Positions 52,773 through 64,000 of a stretch of DNA of 64,000 bases are shown here, in pieces. A program made the translations under genes and the position numbers. The first letter of the stretch is position 1; the number at the start of each line of letters is the position of its first letter. The stretch spans positions 31,621,438 through 31,685,437 of the forward strand of contig CM022670.1 of NCBI GenBank assembly GCA_012295275.1. The letters run 5' to 3'. The stretch comes from Chrysomallon squamiferum (lineage: Eukaryota > Mollusca > Gastropoda > Neomphalida > Peltospiridae). The notes under the pieces are model-generated. The model did no database searches. It saw nothing but the letters and a program-made list of their open reading frames with translations, and was not told the DNA's origin.

Positions 52773-55637
52773 ACTTTTCCACGATACACAAACAGCAATC
52801 GGTTAAAATGTATGCAGAGGAGACAAATAAATAAAGTAATAATAATTTTTTTATTATTACTATTATTATTGTTATTGTTGTTGTTGTCGTTGTTGTTATT
52901 ATTATCATTGTTACTCTTGTTGTTTAGGGTTTAAATTAATTGTTTCTTTAAATTTTAGGACTCCCATGAAAACAATTACTCACAAAATTATATTAGTAAA
53001 GAAACCACACCCGAAAATTTAGAAAATTGATTTACTTCCTGACATTTTTAACGCCACTTACGTTTTAGTTTTATCAAGTTTAGAACTAAATTTATAAACA
53101 GCAGAACGACTGTAATGTAATCTTTATTTCTATGTTTCCAAATTTTCTTTAATATTAACATGGTTTGGTATGGTTTCTTTTTAAACTAAATAGATACACG
53201 TGTATTATATTATTATTTGAATAAAATATATATTACGTTCATATTATTACTTTTATTAACTTGTAGGGTGTGGAGAGGGCTGCAGCCAGTGTTCAGATTT
53301 TAGTCACTGTACTCAGTGTTTCGTTGGATATCAAACTAAACTTCACCTTTCAAGTTCTGGAACCACTAAAACCTGTCTTCCAGGAACAGGTACGGTGAAA
53401 AAAAAAAAAAAATCTGTTTTTGTACTTAGTTCGATGCATATTGTCACTGAAACCGCTACGGTTGCTTTAGCTTATTTGTATTTTCTTAAAATTTAGTATC
53501 ATCATTTATTTAATATAATATATTTTCCTGATGTTCTGTTTGTATTTTAAAATAACATCTCACTCTCTCTTTCTCTTTTAAGGTATAATATAAAAATATA
53601 TTTTGTGAGACAGAAATTACGATTTGATTATTATTATTACAGTATCGCATTTAAACGTATTACCGTATAGTCATTATTTATTTTTTCTAATATTATATAT
53701 TTTTTCTATTGTTTTGGAAAACAATATAACAATGTATTTATATTTTTTTCAGTCTTGTGTCCTAACCGCACTGAACACTGCACACATAAGATGTTTGTGA
53801 TAGAAGGAGCCGGGTGTCTCGGATGCCAGGACTGTGATGATGGTTACATGGTTACCTTCAATCCAGAATACTACTCTAATAGTAACAATGGTTCTTACGA
53901 CTATAAAGGACTCACAATACACAGTGGCCGAAATGTGTAGGTACACCATATATCGCCTTTCACGATCTTCAATATGCCAAAGCTGGGTGACTCCGGGCAA
54001 GATTGATCTAGTGACATGCTATACCTAAGGCTAATGATATAATCATTTAGATGTAGTTAAAAAAAGAAAAAAAAAGAAAAGAAAAAAAGAAAAACAAAAA
54101 AAAAAAAGAAACAAAAAAGAAAAGTAATAATAAAATAAAAATAAAAGTAAAACTAAACTGAACAAAACTAAGCTAAATTAAGCCAAGCTAAACTTAACAA
54201 AATAAAAGAAAAAAATCCAGGAGGATAAAAAGTTTCGTTAGTAGCATTATATTAAGTACATTATTCCAAAAACGTGTTTATAACGAGACATTATACAGTT
54301 ATAAAGACATTACTTTGTTTTAAATTTCAGTTAAATTATAAATCTTCTTGTATATTAACATTACAAATGCCTTCAGTATCTTAATTACTCGTAATAGTAA
54401 TTATTTTCTTTATAGCAAGGTTTATGTTTAAAACGGACTAAGTCAGAACAATTCACCACATTTCAGGTAGTAATAATCAGTAAATGTCGAGTAATCCATC
54501 CTGTTGTTGTTTTTTGATTTAAGCAACTCGTGAATTTATTTTTTATTTTAATTATTATTATATTATATTGTATTAAAATTATTATTATATTATATCATAT
54601 TATATTAATATATTTTATTATTTCTCATTTCATCACATTTTTTATTTTATTTTCTGACTTACTTACATACTTACTTACTTATTTATCAGATTTCAACCTA
54701 GATTTGTTTGTCACAAAGGAACTACGTGTTCAGATGGGTGGTATGAGTTAAAAGCCGGAGAACACTCTATTTGTCAGTGTAAGTGTTGTGTTTTTTTCAA
54801 CGCCATCATTATTTGAAATATCTGTTATAAACGCCTCGCTGACTTCAAAATCTTATCTACTCAAAACTGAAGTCGTGGCTGACCGCAATGGCATCATTAA
54901 GCCAAATTCTTCTTATCTCACCTTAAATAGTTATGATTTGAAGCAAAAATATATATCGAAAGTCAGTGATACTTATTAGTCAATATATCATTATAAACAG
55001 GCTTTATTATAATGTTCAGGGCACATATTCTGTGGTTATGTATTGTACAGCAAATGTAGTGTCTGTTTTATGTTTTGGAGAGAAGGGAAGGTGGGAAAAT
55101 GGGAACAGGTATCACATCGTCGTTACAGTGTATCCAGCAGACTTTAACGAACAACTTTTTACTGCATCGTCTAAAAGATCTTTAAAGTCTGCTGCACTGT
55201 TCGACAATTTTTTATTTATAAATCTATATCTGAAACAAGAACGAAACACCAAAACATTTTGCTTTAGGAGGCTTTTGCATGTGTTCACAATAGCTATCTG
55301 TTCCGTACCATCTCGTTTATCGTCTTCATATATACAGTAATAAAATAAATAAGTTAACTGATTAATTAATTAACTGATAATAATAATAATAATAATTTTT
55401 AAAAAATCAAAAATAAATATAACCATATTAAATTAAGTGTTTCATCTTTGACAGTATATTGTGTCTACGAGTTAAATATTTAATTTTGGATTGAATATGA
55501 AAATATTTATTTGTTGATTTTTTTAAGGGTGTGGTGAAGGATGTGAACGTTGTGCAGGACGTAACGACTGCCGTGAATGTAAACAAGGATACAACCTAGA
55601 CCAAACGCGATGTATCCAAACTCCTCTAGTTGGATAA
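50861..55637 (+). CDS. Secreted cysteine-rich protein with two tandem modules; family not recognised
   Basis: Seven exons in phase give 280 residues: 50861-50909, 51751-51949, 52518-52606, 53267-53389, 53753-53936, 54690-54778, 55528-55637. Exon 1 encodes a signal peptide (MLWVVLSLLSVGYTAG). Exons 2-4 and 5-7 are two copies of one module: VLCPN(P/R)..HC, then GCLGCQ..C..GY, then a block with V/F-C..(T/H)C..G(F/W)Y, then WCGEGC..C......C..C..GY. Each module has 14 cysteines at matching places. The middle exons are both 89 bases, the first exons of each module both end AATGT before GTAGGT, and all phases repeat (1-2-1). The last block looks like a furin-like Cys-rich repeat (CGEGC..C......C..C..GY). 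No membrane anchor follows, so it should be secreted; NGS and NRT are possible N-glycosylation sites in module 2. AATAAA is at 55680-55685. I do not recognise a function. Confidence 0.88.
52689..52771. repeat. (CT)n microsatellite in intron 3 of the cysteine-rich gene
   Basis: CT run of about 83 bases. Confidence 0.97.
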
Positions 55638-55834
55638 AAGAAAACTACACAGAATATGTTAGCAGTGTAATTAAATGATAATAAATTTTAAATATTTAAC
55701 AAGCTAATAGTTTTTTGTTTTTGGTCAACATATGTCGCTATAAAGGTTTTAATAGTGACATTTGTATCTGCTTCACTGATTTTCTTATCTATAAATTATA
55801 AATATTTGCATCCTTGTGTGTGTGTGTGAGAGAC

Positions 55835-55922
<88 letters not shown>

Positions 55923-56756
55923 TGTGAGAGTGAGAATGAATGCATTAGAGTATATATGTGTCTTGTGTATTTCTGTATATATATATACATACATACATAT
56001 AGCACTGAACACGTGTCAAATCATAATTAATATATTCACGCATTTCTATAATGTCTATGAATGTGTGTAAATGACACTGATAGTAAGACACATATAGTTA
56101 CACTATATATAACATATATGTGAACAAAATACATGTTTATGAAATAAAAAATAACACCAGTCAGCATTTGCTGACGTAATTTTTTACGTCATGACGACTT
56201 GATATGTGTCTGCATGTCAGAGACGGTGGGTGCCTGCAGTTTACATATCTACTTTGTGATATAATATTGGAGCAAGTTAATTGATCATCATATACTTTAG
56301 AAACTGTCAAAAGTTTTGCGAACAGATAAATGTGTTTTGTGTGTATGGCTTAGTAAAAATATATGTAGCAGCAGTAGTAATAATAATAATAATAATGATA
56401 GGTATAGTTCACATTTAGATGTTTGTCGTCGTTCATATTTTATTTTAATTTTAATATATTATAAATAAATTGTCTATTATAAATAAAAATAAATAAAATT
56501 TTAACAATACATTTTCATATTATACTACAAGTATTATCAGAGGCATTTTATAATCATTAACAATAAATATTAGGTCAAATTACGAAATGAATAAATCTCA
56601 TTATTCAGTCCAAACCTTTCAAATAGATAATGTTACTAGTTGGAAGGGTGTGTCGTTAACGATTACTGTTCTTTGAAAGAACTCATTAAGTAAAAAAGAA
56701 TAAATTTATTCCTTACTTCCGGATGTACATGTGATATTTATTTTCTTGATCAGGAA
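55638..56756. other. Spacer between the cysteine-rich gene and CCDC25
   Basis: Contains the 3' UTR with AATAAA at 55680-55685, a long (GA)n at 55839-55919, and the CCDC25 promoter region just before 56757. No other gene was seen. Confidence 0.6.
55839..55919. repeat. (GA)n microsatellite
   Basis: GA run of about 81 bases, preceded by a short GT run. Confidence 0.97.
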
Positions 56757-59700
56757 ATGGTTTTCTTTTTTACTAGCAACGGTAAAGCATTAAATTAATA
56801 ATTATTTGAAGCAGAATTGTATATTTATCAACAAGAAATATTTTACTTTATTTTCATAACTAATAAATATTCCGTCAGCCTTAAGAAACGTCATATATAG
56901 GTTCTGGGACATCTGTTTTCGATTATTATCGTTATCGACTTTTCTTTCTTATTTTTATTTATTTATTTATTGTTTATTTTATTTTTTGGGGGGTGGAGGG
57001 TTGTGTACGTGTGTGCATTTTAATTTAACTTTACATATGTATTTTCTTTTCTTGCAGTTGTATCACCACCTTACTGTCTTTACATGGGAGTGGACAAACA
57101 TGAAAGTAAGATACTCATTTTACTGTACATATTTCTTAATTTATTCATATTCTTATTGATTTAGATATATCATTTATTATTATATTAGTAATTCAAAAGT
57201 AATTAATAGTTGAATAAATGTTAAATCTTTATTTATTTAGATGAAGAATTAATCAGATGGGGTTGGCCTGAAGATGTGTGGTTAGTACATATTTAACATT
57301 TTGCTTTTATTTTGTTGTTCATTCATTTCATTTAAATAGATCAGTTAATATTAAATGTTAAATGTGATTATGGTTTCCAAAATAACAAGTTTGATACATT
57401 TTGTTACTAATCAATTCAATTTTGCTTTTATTATATATTTTTTATTATTATTTTTTTTAAACATAAATATGATCTCCAAATTAAAATTATTTGATATATT
57501 ATAACAATGATTTTTATTTTTAACATTTTAGGTTTCATGTTGATAAAGTTTCTTCAGCTCATGTGTATTTGAGATTACATCCAGTAAGTGGCTTTTTATA
57601 CAAACATACATAGATACATACACACAAACATATACATGCTCATATACACATATACACACACATAGATATATAGAGACATGTTATATTTTATTATTTTAGT
57701 TGACAAATTATAAATAATTGATAATTGATTATAAATATTAATTTTGCTTTAGTAGAATCATTATAATGAATAAAAATATATCCCAAACTGGTTTGCTTCT
57801 ATGAATTACTATTTAATGTCTGATCTGTGTGTTTTCTAGGGAGAAACTGTTGATGATTTGCCACAAGCTGTGATAGATGATTGTGCTCAGCTTGTCAAAG
57901 CTAACAGTATACAGGGTACTTAGAATTCATTATGAAATTCATTTTACCGTGAGCACAACCTTTAAAGTCAAAAAAGAAAAAGAAAAAAAGAAGAAAAATG
58001 ATAAATAAATAAATAATTAAAGTAATAAAATAAAATTGATAAAAATGTTGTTTTCTAAATGTGATATATATTTTTTCATTATTTATTTAAAGTTTTCTCA
58101 ATGGTATTTTAATCCATGATCAGATTTATATTTTGTTTTGATAATTAATTTTCTTCCCTCAAAGTAATTATACCAGTCAAGATCTTGCAAACTGATTACA
58201 TAGGTTTATTTATTTATTTTTGGCAGGTAACAAAATGAATAATATAGATGTAGTTTATACACCATGGTCAAATTTAAAGAAAACAGCTGGTATGGATGTT
58301 GGTCAAGTTGGTTTCTTTAAAGATAAAGAGGTTGGTTTATTCTGTTTGTGGAAATGTAGTCCAGTGTAAAATCTACATTATTTGTATAAATTTATTTTAT
58401 TTTACAGTTTTCAAATATGAGGACTCACATTCATTTCTTATTTTACAATTCTGCTACATTCAAAAAAAAGAGAAGGAGCATAATTTGAATAATTAAAACA
58501 TCTTTTTTTTCATTATTATCAAATATCTGATATGAATATTGTGCTTGCAGTTGTCTTTGCCCTGAAGATAATTTAAACTTTTTTTTCAGTCTGTGAATAA
58601 TTCAGAGTTACAAACATGCTAAAAGTAAAATTGCTAGGAAAAATGTTATATTTCCTAATTTTTTTACACCCTTTGTTTTTGCTGCAGTCATATTGTAGGA
58701 GTTGGTATATTTTAATATTGTTATCATTTAGAAACAGTCTGTCGTTTTAAACTCAGATAATAACTAACAGTAACTGTATTTTTTATTTAAGGTTAGAAAA
58801 ATAAGAGTAGAGAAGAGAATAAATGAAATTGTAAACAGATTAACAAAAACTAAAATAGAAAAGTTTCCTGATTTACAAACTGAAAGAGAAGACAGAGACA
58901 GACAAGAAAGAGAAGCAGTGAAAAGAAAAGAACAAGAAATCAAACAAAAAGAAAAAGAAGAAGAAAAAAGAAGAAAAGAACAGGCTGAATTGAGGTTTCT
59001 TAATTAAGCAAGCAAAATATGGCAAAAATAATTTTTTAAAATTAATTCAAAATATTATTTTAATAATAACAAAATATAGGGTAATTATGAATAATAAGAA
59101 TATAGTTATTTTTATCAGAAACCTTCATACAGTTATAGTTTATTTTTATTTTTATTTTCTGTGTGAAAATCTCCACCATATTTCCAACACATCTTCAGTA
59201 GCAGATAAATTAAAATGCTTCATAATTTGAAATGTTTTTCAGCTACTTTTATTTGCTTGCAGGTTTTTATTTCAAAAACAGTTTTAGCTAATTTGTACTT
59301 CCTAAATACAAGTGTGAGTCTGTGTAAAATGATGATAATAAAAATATTTGAAAAGTATATTGTACATGTATAACTAAATTAAAATTCAAGTTTAAAAAAT
59401 GTAAAGAAAATTTTATAATTTCAGATCTTATTCAACATTAATGAAAGAAGAAAACATGACATCAAATCTGGTATGATGTTTCTATTTTTCATTCTTGCCT
59501 TTAATATTTTCTTCATTTTAAAATAGAACCTGCTTATTAATATTATTATTCTTTATAAATTATCTCCCTTTTTTGTATTAACTTGATATCATTTCCTTAA
59601 ATAGTACTGACAGTATTGTTCATTATCTTAATTTCTAGAAAATATACCTGAAGAAGGGATGAAATTTTTTATAAAGTTTTGTTTGAAAACTGACTTACAA

Positions 59701-59840
59701 TGAGCTTTATGTTTATAAATATTGTGGACATCTAGATTTAATATATGATGCATGAAGTCAAAATGTTTTTTTTTATATTTTTGATATTTTTTTTGATATT
59801 TCAGGATGGTGATGGAAATGATTCAGATGATTTTATGTAA
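56757..59840 (+). CDS. CCDC25: CCDC25: coiled-coil domain-containing protein 25
   Basis: Nine exons in phase give 209 residues (human 208): 56757-56781, 57058-57105, 57241-57280, 57532-57583, 57840-57915, 58227-58330, 58792-58994, 59425-59470, 59805-59840. The start MVFFFTSN matches human MVFYFTSS. The N-terminal NFACT-R domain is clear: [50 protein letters not shown] charged Lys/Glu/Arg-rich coiled coil follows (about residues 118-180), then [12 protein letters not shown] and an acidic C-terminus ending NDSDDFM. NFACT-R domains occur in ribosome quality control factors; human CCDC25 has also been described as a membrane receptor for extracellular-trap DNA. No membrane segment is evident here. 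AATAAA is at 60026-60031. Confidence 0.97.
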
Positions 59841-60832
59841 ATTGATTTAAAAAGACACTAGAAAAAATTCGTCAGATATACAAAAACTAAAACAAAAGGA
59901 ACCCTTGTTCATGTAATCATCTGAAATGAAACTGACATATATCAATGGAAGAGACATATTTTCTTCAAACAGTTTTCCATCTATTCATAAAGTGTATGTG
60001 TCAACAAAAGACTGTGCTAATTATAAATAAACTGTGACTTTCTTTAAAAAACATTCTTTTTACATAACTTGCATTTTACTTCAGTATCACAAAATAACAT
60101 CTTCATATTTGTGGTAATGGTGAACATTAAATTAAGTTCTTTAGTTGGATACATTATTTGTATGAGAGTTTAAATGAGATTAAAGTAATACTGCCTCCAA
60201 TCATAATATGTTCATAATACTATGGAGGTTTTGTGGACATTAATAAAATTTTAAAATGCCACAGAAATAGAGAGAAAAATAAATTTTTGTGCTGTAAGAC
60301 AACTAATGTCTTTTCTCATAAACAATCTGAATAGTAATAATTTACATCAGAAAGTAAAAAAAAAAGAAAAGAGGAAGGTACTAACCGTAAAAACAATCTT
60401 TCATTAGTATATGCAACTCAATACCTTAACAAATCTGTCTTTGGTGGGATGAACAAATAACAAATTCATTTTGTTTACTTCCAATATGATTATTTTACTT
60501 ATTGTTAGTAATCAGTCTTTGTTTACAACAATAAAACATTAAGGCTGATGCTTTGTTTTTTTAATAACTTATTGCATCATTTTATACATGTGGGTAAAAA
60601 TACACCATAAACAGAATGTGACAAATTTGCAATGATTTATTTAATCTGCAAGAGTTGCTTTTTTTCAATATTTATTGTTTATTTAAATATATTTCTATGT
60701 TTAGAACCCACTTGCATCAGTTAGCTACAAAAGATCATTTGTTCTTTTAGACAGGAAAATACAAATTTGATAAACTCGTCATAGGACTCTGGCTTATTGC
60801 TGCAAAGTTTTGTACTTCAGTAACTTAACCAT

Positions 60833-60837
<5 letters not shown>

Positions 60838-60891
<54 letters not shown>
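60838..60891. repeat. (GT)n microsatellite
   Basis: GT run of about 54 bases. Confidence 0.97.
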
Positions 60892-60893
<2 letters not shown>

Positions 60894-61299
60894 GTATGTA
60901 AGAAAACAAAACAAAATCATTCAAATAAAAAAAAAAAAATAAAAATAATAATTAATTAAAATAAAAGACCGCTAGCTATTCTGGCTTTCTGTTTGACGTA
61001 ACACGCGCATTTTTGTTTTTATTACCGCACCATTTTGAGGATAATTATCTCTGCCATCTCCAAAAAAAACTGATGTCCATTATGAAACAAAACACCTCTT
61101 TTCTACTAAATAAGTGTAGATGCTGATATACGTTTACAGTTTTTCTACTGACACACATCTTGTTTTGTGATTAAGAACGCCTAATCAAAGATAAGTTTAT
61201 GATTAATCATAACAGTTACAAAGTGCAGAGGTATATGTCAAGATTACATAAATACACCATGACACGAATTCGGGTAAATATAAACATAAACACTATAAT

Positions 61300-61302
<3 letters not shown>

Positions 61303-61359
<57 letters not shown>
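61303..61359. repeat. (CT)n microsatellite
   Basis: CT run of about 57 bases. Confidence 0.97.
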
Positions 61360-61362
<3 letters not shown>

Positions 61363-62509
61363 TTAGTGAACTTATCAAATACATTTTAATTACATAAGAC
61401 TACTGTTAATAAATTTATCAGTCATTATAATTATCTGAATGTTAAATATGTATGTATATGTGTGTATGTAATGTCTTAAGTAATATAAAATAGTAGATAA
61501 ATCAGTTTAAAAAATTTAAATAAATAGATGATTTTTATGTATTTTTTTAATTTTTTTTCTTGTTGGATTAGAATACTTGTTAACTGTATTGTAATTTCAA
61601 CACTACAGAATAAAATCTTTGATACGGCATAAGGAAAAAATCACAGGGATGTAAGGGGGTTTAGTTTAGGACACTGAATATAAACGAATTGCCATTAACT
61701 GAGCAACAACGACTTGTTAATAAAACAACTCCAAAACCTCTAAATATATTTAAAATAAATATATCTGAATTTAATGCTCCCAAGAATTGTTATCAAATAA
61801 AATAACATTTAATAACGCTAGTCTAAGGTAGATAACTCTATAATTCTATAGGGACGTTATTTAATAAATGAATATTTATTGAACTGAAATCTAAATGAAA
61901 CATTTCTATTAAGTTAAACAGTAAATATATAAATAAAAAATGACTGCACTACCTTCATAGACATAATCAATCATCTAGATTCTCAATCTATCGCCTTTTA
62001 GAGAATACTACGCACCCCCCCATATATGTGTAAAGTAACTTTACAGAAAAATAAATAACAGGATATATCGTCGAGTTCCCCCATGAGTAGTTAATCAAAA
62101 GCATAGCAGATATTGTTGAGTTTATGAGTAAATCTTACTAATATTAATATCTTACAACCGTTATTAAACTGTAGTTAGGACTTGTTAAAAAATATTCATT
62201 CATTCTTTTAACGACCGGTTACGACACAGTCTTATACATTACGAGAAACATTTGTCAGTTACAAATTCTTTATCAGCGAGAATTATGTAGAATATCCTTC
62301 AGAAATATTATTTTGTCGAACATCTAAACATTTATGAATTAATTACCATATTCATATCAAAAGGATGATCCAGCTGACGCAAAAACGCCTCTATTATTTT
62401 ATAAAGCGATATTATTTTTAAATAATGAAATATATAATTTCTGTAGATAATTTTATCTAATACAGATACTGGATCTTATAGATGAAAAAATCGCTGTCAA
62501 AATTTGTCA

Positions 62510-62760
62510 GTATGTCAGCCTATCTGTCTGAATGTCTGTTTGTCTCATTCTCTGTCTGTCTCTTTGACTTTCTGTGTATCTACCTGTCTGTCTGTCTCTC
62601 CATTTATCTGTCTATCTATCTATCTATTCTTCTTTCTTTCTATTTGTGTTTCAGTATATTTCTTCCTGCATATCTATATTTTATCATAGACTCTTTCTAT
62701 ATATGACTGTATGTATGTATGTGTATTTGTATGTATGCATCTATGTATGTAATACTGTAT
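62510..62760. repeat. Imperfect TCTG/TCTA/TATG simple-sequence region
   Basis: Runs of TCTG and TATC (62510-62640) pass into TGTA words (62705-62760). The long frames over it are by-products of the repeat. Confidence 0.85.
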
Positions 62761-63804
62761 TTGCGTTTATATATGTTTTATATATGTATTGTGTGTATGT
62801 TATGTGTGTGTGCGCGTGAAACAGATATACTATTTTCATTTTATATACAGGATATACTGACAGGTGTTTTTGACATGAAACCTTTGTTTAAAATTACTAT
62901 AAAATGAATGTAATTTTAAAATATGCAGTATATAAATAATAATAAAAAAAGACTAGTACTTTTTATATTTAACTACGATTAGCCAACCATCATGTTCCAG
63001 GTATTTAATTTTCAGCATTCTAAAGACATCCATCCAACATCGAGCCAAGGAAGCAGTATACTAATATTATTTGCTAAGTGACCAAGAACGTAATGATCAG
63101 ATTTTGTTATCACTATCACTGCATCATTTTTACAAATAACAGACTTAATATCTGTACTCACTACAACTACCACAACGACTGCTATCTTATTAGTGTAGAT
63201 GTTTTTTTTTTTTTTTAAATTATTATTAATAATATGTTGATTATCATGAACGTTCTTGTCATATGCTGCTGTTACATCTGTAATAAAGCTAAATATTAAA
63301 TTGTAACTGATAAGTTATAGTTTTTAATGACTCTCCTGATATGCATATTTCACTTAATATTTATAATTACAGTTATGACGATAATGAAAAAATATGTAAT
63401 ATCTGGACATCTGTAGTTAAAGGTTTTATTACTTTTTATTATATTGCTTCTAATGTTAATATTGTTGTACTCTGTGGCAGACAGTTTTAGTATTCGTGTC
63501 TTTACTTTTCTAAATTAATCTAACGGTGAATATGTCATATTTTACTTACTGTGGATGATTCGGACTTCGTTAATATAAACCGGGTTGCAGGTGTGTCTTC
63601 AGTTTTGTGGTGCTTTTTAATTACATATAATTACATAGTTGGGTTGTTTTTTCTTCTGTTTATCAGGGTAGGTTATTTCTTAGGAACGCGTGTAATTATA
63701 AAATACTTTCTATTTATCTTCCTTCAGATATTGCTCTTTCACGTCGTTCTGTTGTACGCACACTGTTGTAACAATAATTATTGTATTTGCTTCAGTATCG
63801 ACGA

Positions 63805-63954
63805 ATGAGCCAGCCTGACAACACGGAGAGCGCACACAACGAAACTCTGCCTGTGTGGAGAAAGCTGTGCTTTGCTCTGGGTGGCGTTCCTTTTCAAATG
63901 ACTAATAACGTTTTGGGGTTTTTCTTTAACATTTTTATGTTGGAAATTGCTCAG
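63805..63954 (+). CDS. First coding exon of an MFSD2-like major facilitator transporter (partial)
   Basis: The exon starts with ATG at 63805 and ends at a CTCAG/GTAGCT donor at 63954; the gene runs off the right edge. After a short polar N-terminus it encodes LPVWRKLCFALGGVPFQMTN, followed by VLGFFFNIFMLEIAQ, the first transmembrane helix. This matches the start of MFSD2A/MFSD2B (L-KLCYA-GG-PYQ-GFFLQI-LL-VAQ). MFSD2A is a sodium-dependent lysophosphatidylcholine transporter and MFSD2B exports sphingosine-1-phosphate; which one is closer cannot be told from one exon. A TTCAG at 63790-63794 could be an acceptor, so a 5' UTR exon may precede. Confidence 0.8.
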
Positions 63955-64000
63955 GTAGCTAAATTTATCTAATATTTAAATAATTTTCTGTACACATGAG

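Larger units (their letters stand above)
59841..63804. other. Intergenic region between CCDC25 and the MFSD2-like gene
   Basis: The CCDC25 3' UTR ends near 60050. The rest is AT-rich and holds (GT)n at 60838-60891, (CT)n at 61303-61359 and a long imperfect TCTG/TATC tract at 62510-62700. The MFSD2-like promoter and any 5' UTR exon must lie toward the right end. No further coding exon was seen. Confidence 0.55.

Noticed and set aside
52645-52934. Ser/Leu- and Arg/Glu-rich frames over the CT tract
   Set aside because: These are translations of a (CT)n microsatellite on both strands. The same applies to 39167-39391 and 55785-56070.
54966-55340. A 124-codon plus-strand frame and the 63-codon frame before it (54788-54979)
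   Set aside because: They lie in the last intron of the cysteine-rich gene. The flanking exons 6 and 7 join in phase without them, and the peptides lack the cysteine pattern or any known motif.
62482-62907. Several overlapping Cys/Leu/Ser-rich frames that look like membrane segments
   Set aside because: They are simple-sequence translations of TCTG/TATC and TGTA repeats.
1-64000. tRNA, rRNA, CRISPR array or prokaryotic operon features
   Set aside because: None were seen. The spliced gene structures show this is animal nuclear DNA; short tandem arrays here lack CRISPR spacer structure.

Overview
The window is animal nuclear DNA: AT-rich, dense in microsatellites, with short exons and GT-AG introns of roughly 0.1-4 kb. 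Gene content (strumpellin, ENOSF1, CCDC25, FAM167, C8orf76 and MFSD2 homologues) and the style of the introns suggest a lophotrochozoan, most likely a mollusc. That taxonomic call is an inference. All exon structures below were read by hand from conserved protein sequence, splice sites and intron phase. No database search was run.

Layout. 1-3.2 kb: relics of Tigger/pogo-like DNA transposons and the 5' end of a minus-strand gene whose product starts with a membrane anchor and looks like a DUF288/STELLO-type protein. 6.0-15.0 kb (+): a complete 16-exon ENOSF1 (L-fuconate dehydratase, enolase superfamily). 16.8-31.2 kb (-): a complete 28-exon WASHC5 (strumpellin), convergent with ENOSF1. 32.0-37.6 kb (-): a 9-exon C8orf76-like TPR gene with a dead Tc1-like transposon in one intron. 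38.3-39.2 kb: a MITE-like element and a GC-richer stretch open on both strands. 40.9-44.9 kb (-): a two-coding-exon FAM167-family gene. 45-50.8 kb: gene-poor, repeat-rich DNA. 50.9-55.6 kb (+): a seven-exon gene for a secreted cysteine-rich protein made of two tandem copies of one three-exon module; I do not recognise the family. 56.8-59.8 kb (+): a complete 9-exon CCDC25. 63.8 kb to the edge (+): the first coding exon of an MFSD2-like transporter.

The genes do not form a single pathway. WASHC5 acts in endosomal actin nucleation, ENOSF1 in sugar-acid metabolism, CCDC25 is a NFACT-R protein, and MFSD2 is a lipid transporter family. The neighbourhood may preserve old linkage: as I recall, human WASHC5, C8orf76, CCDC25 and FAM167A all lie on chromosome 8. 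The most novel-looking item is the duplicated cysteine-rich secreted protein. Other points for a second look are a splice acceptor in WASHC5 that abuts a perfect donor sequence, a duplicated acceptor in ENOSF1, a possible poison exon in WASHC5, and several uncommon minisatellites and inverted repeats.
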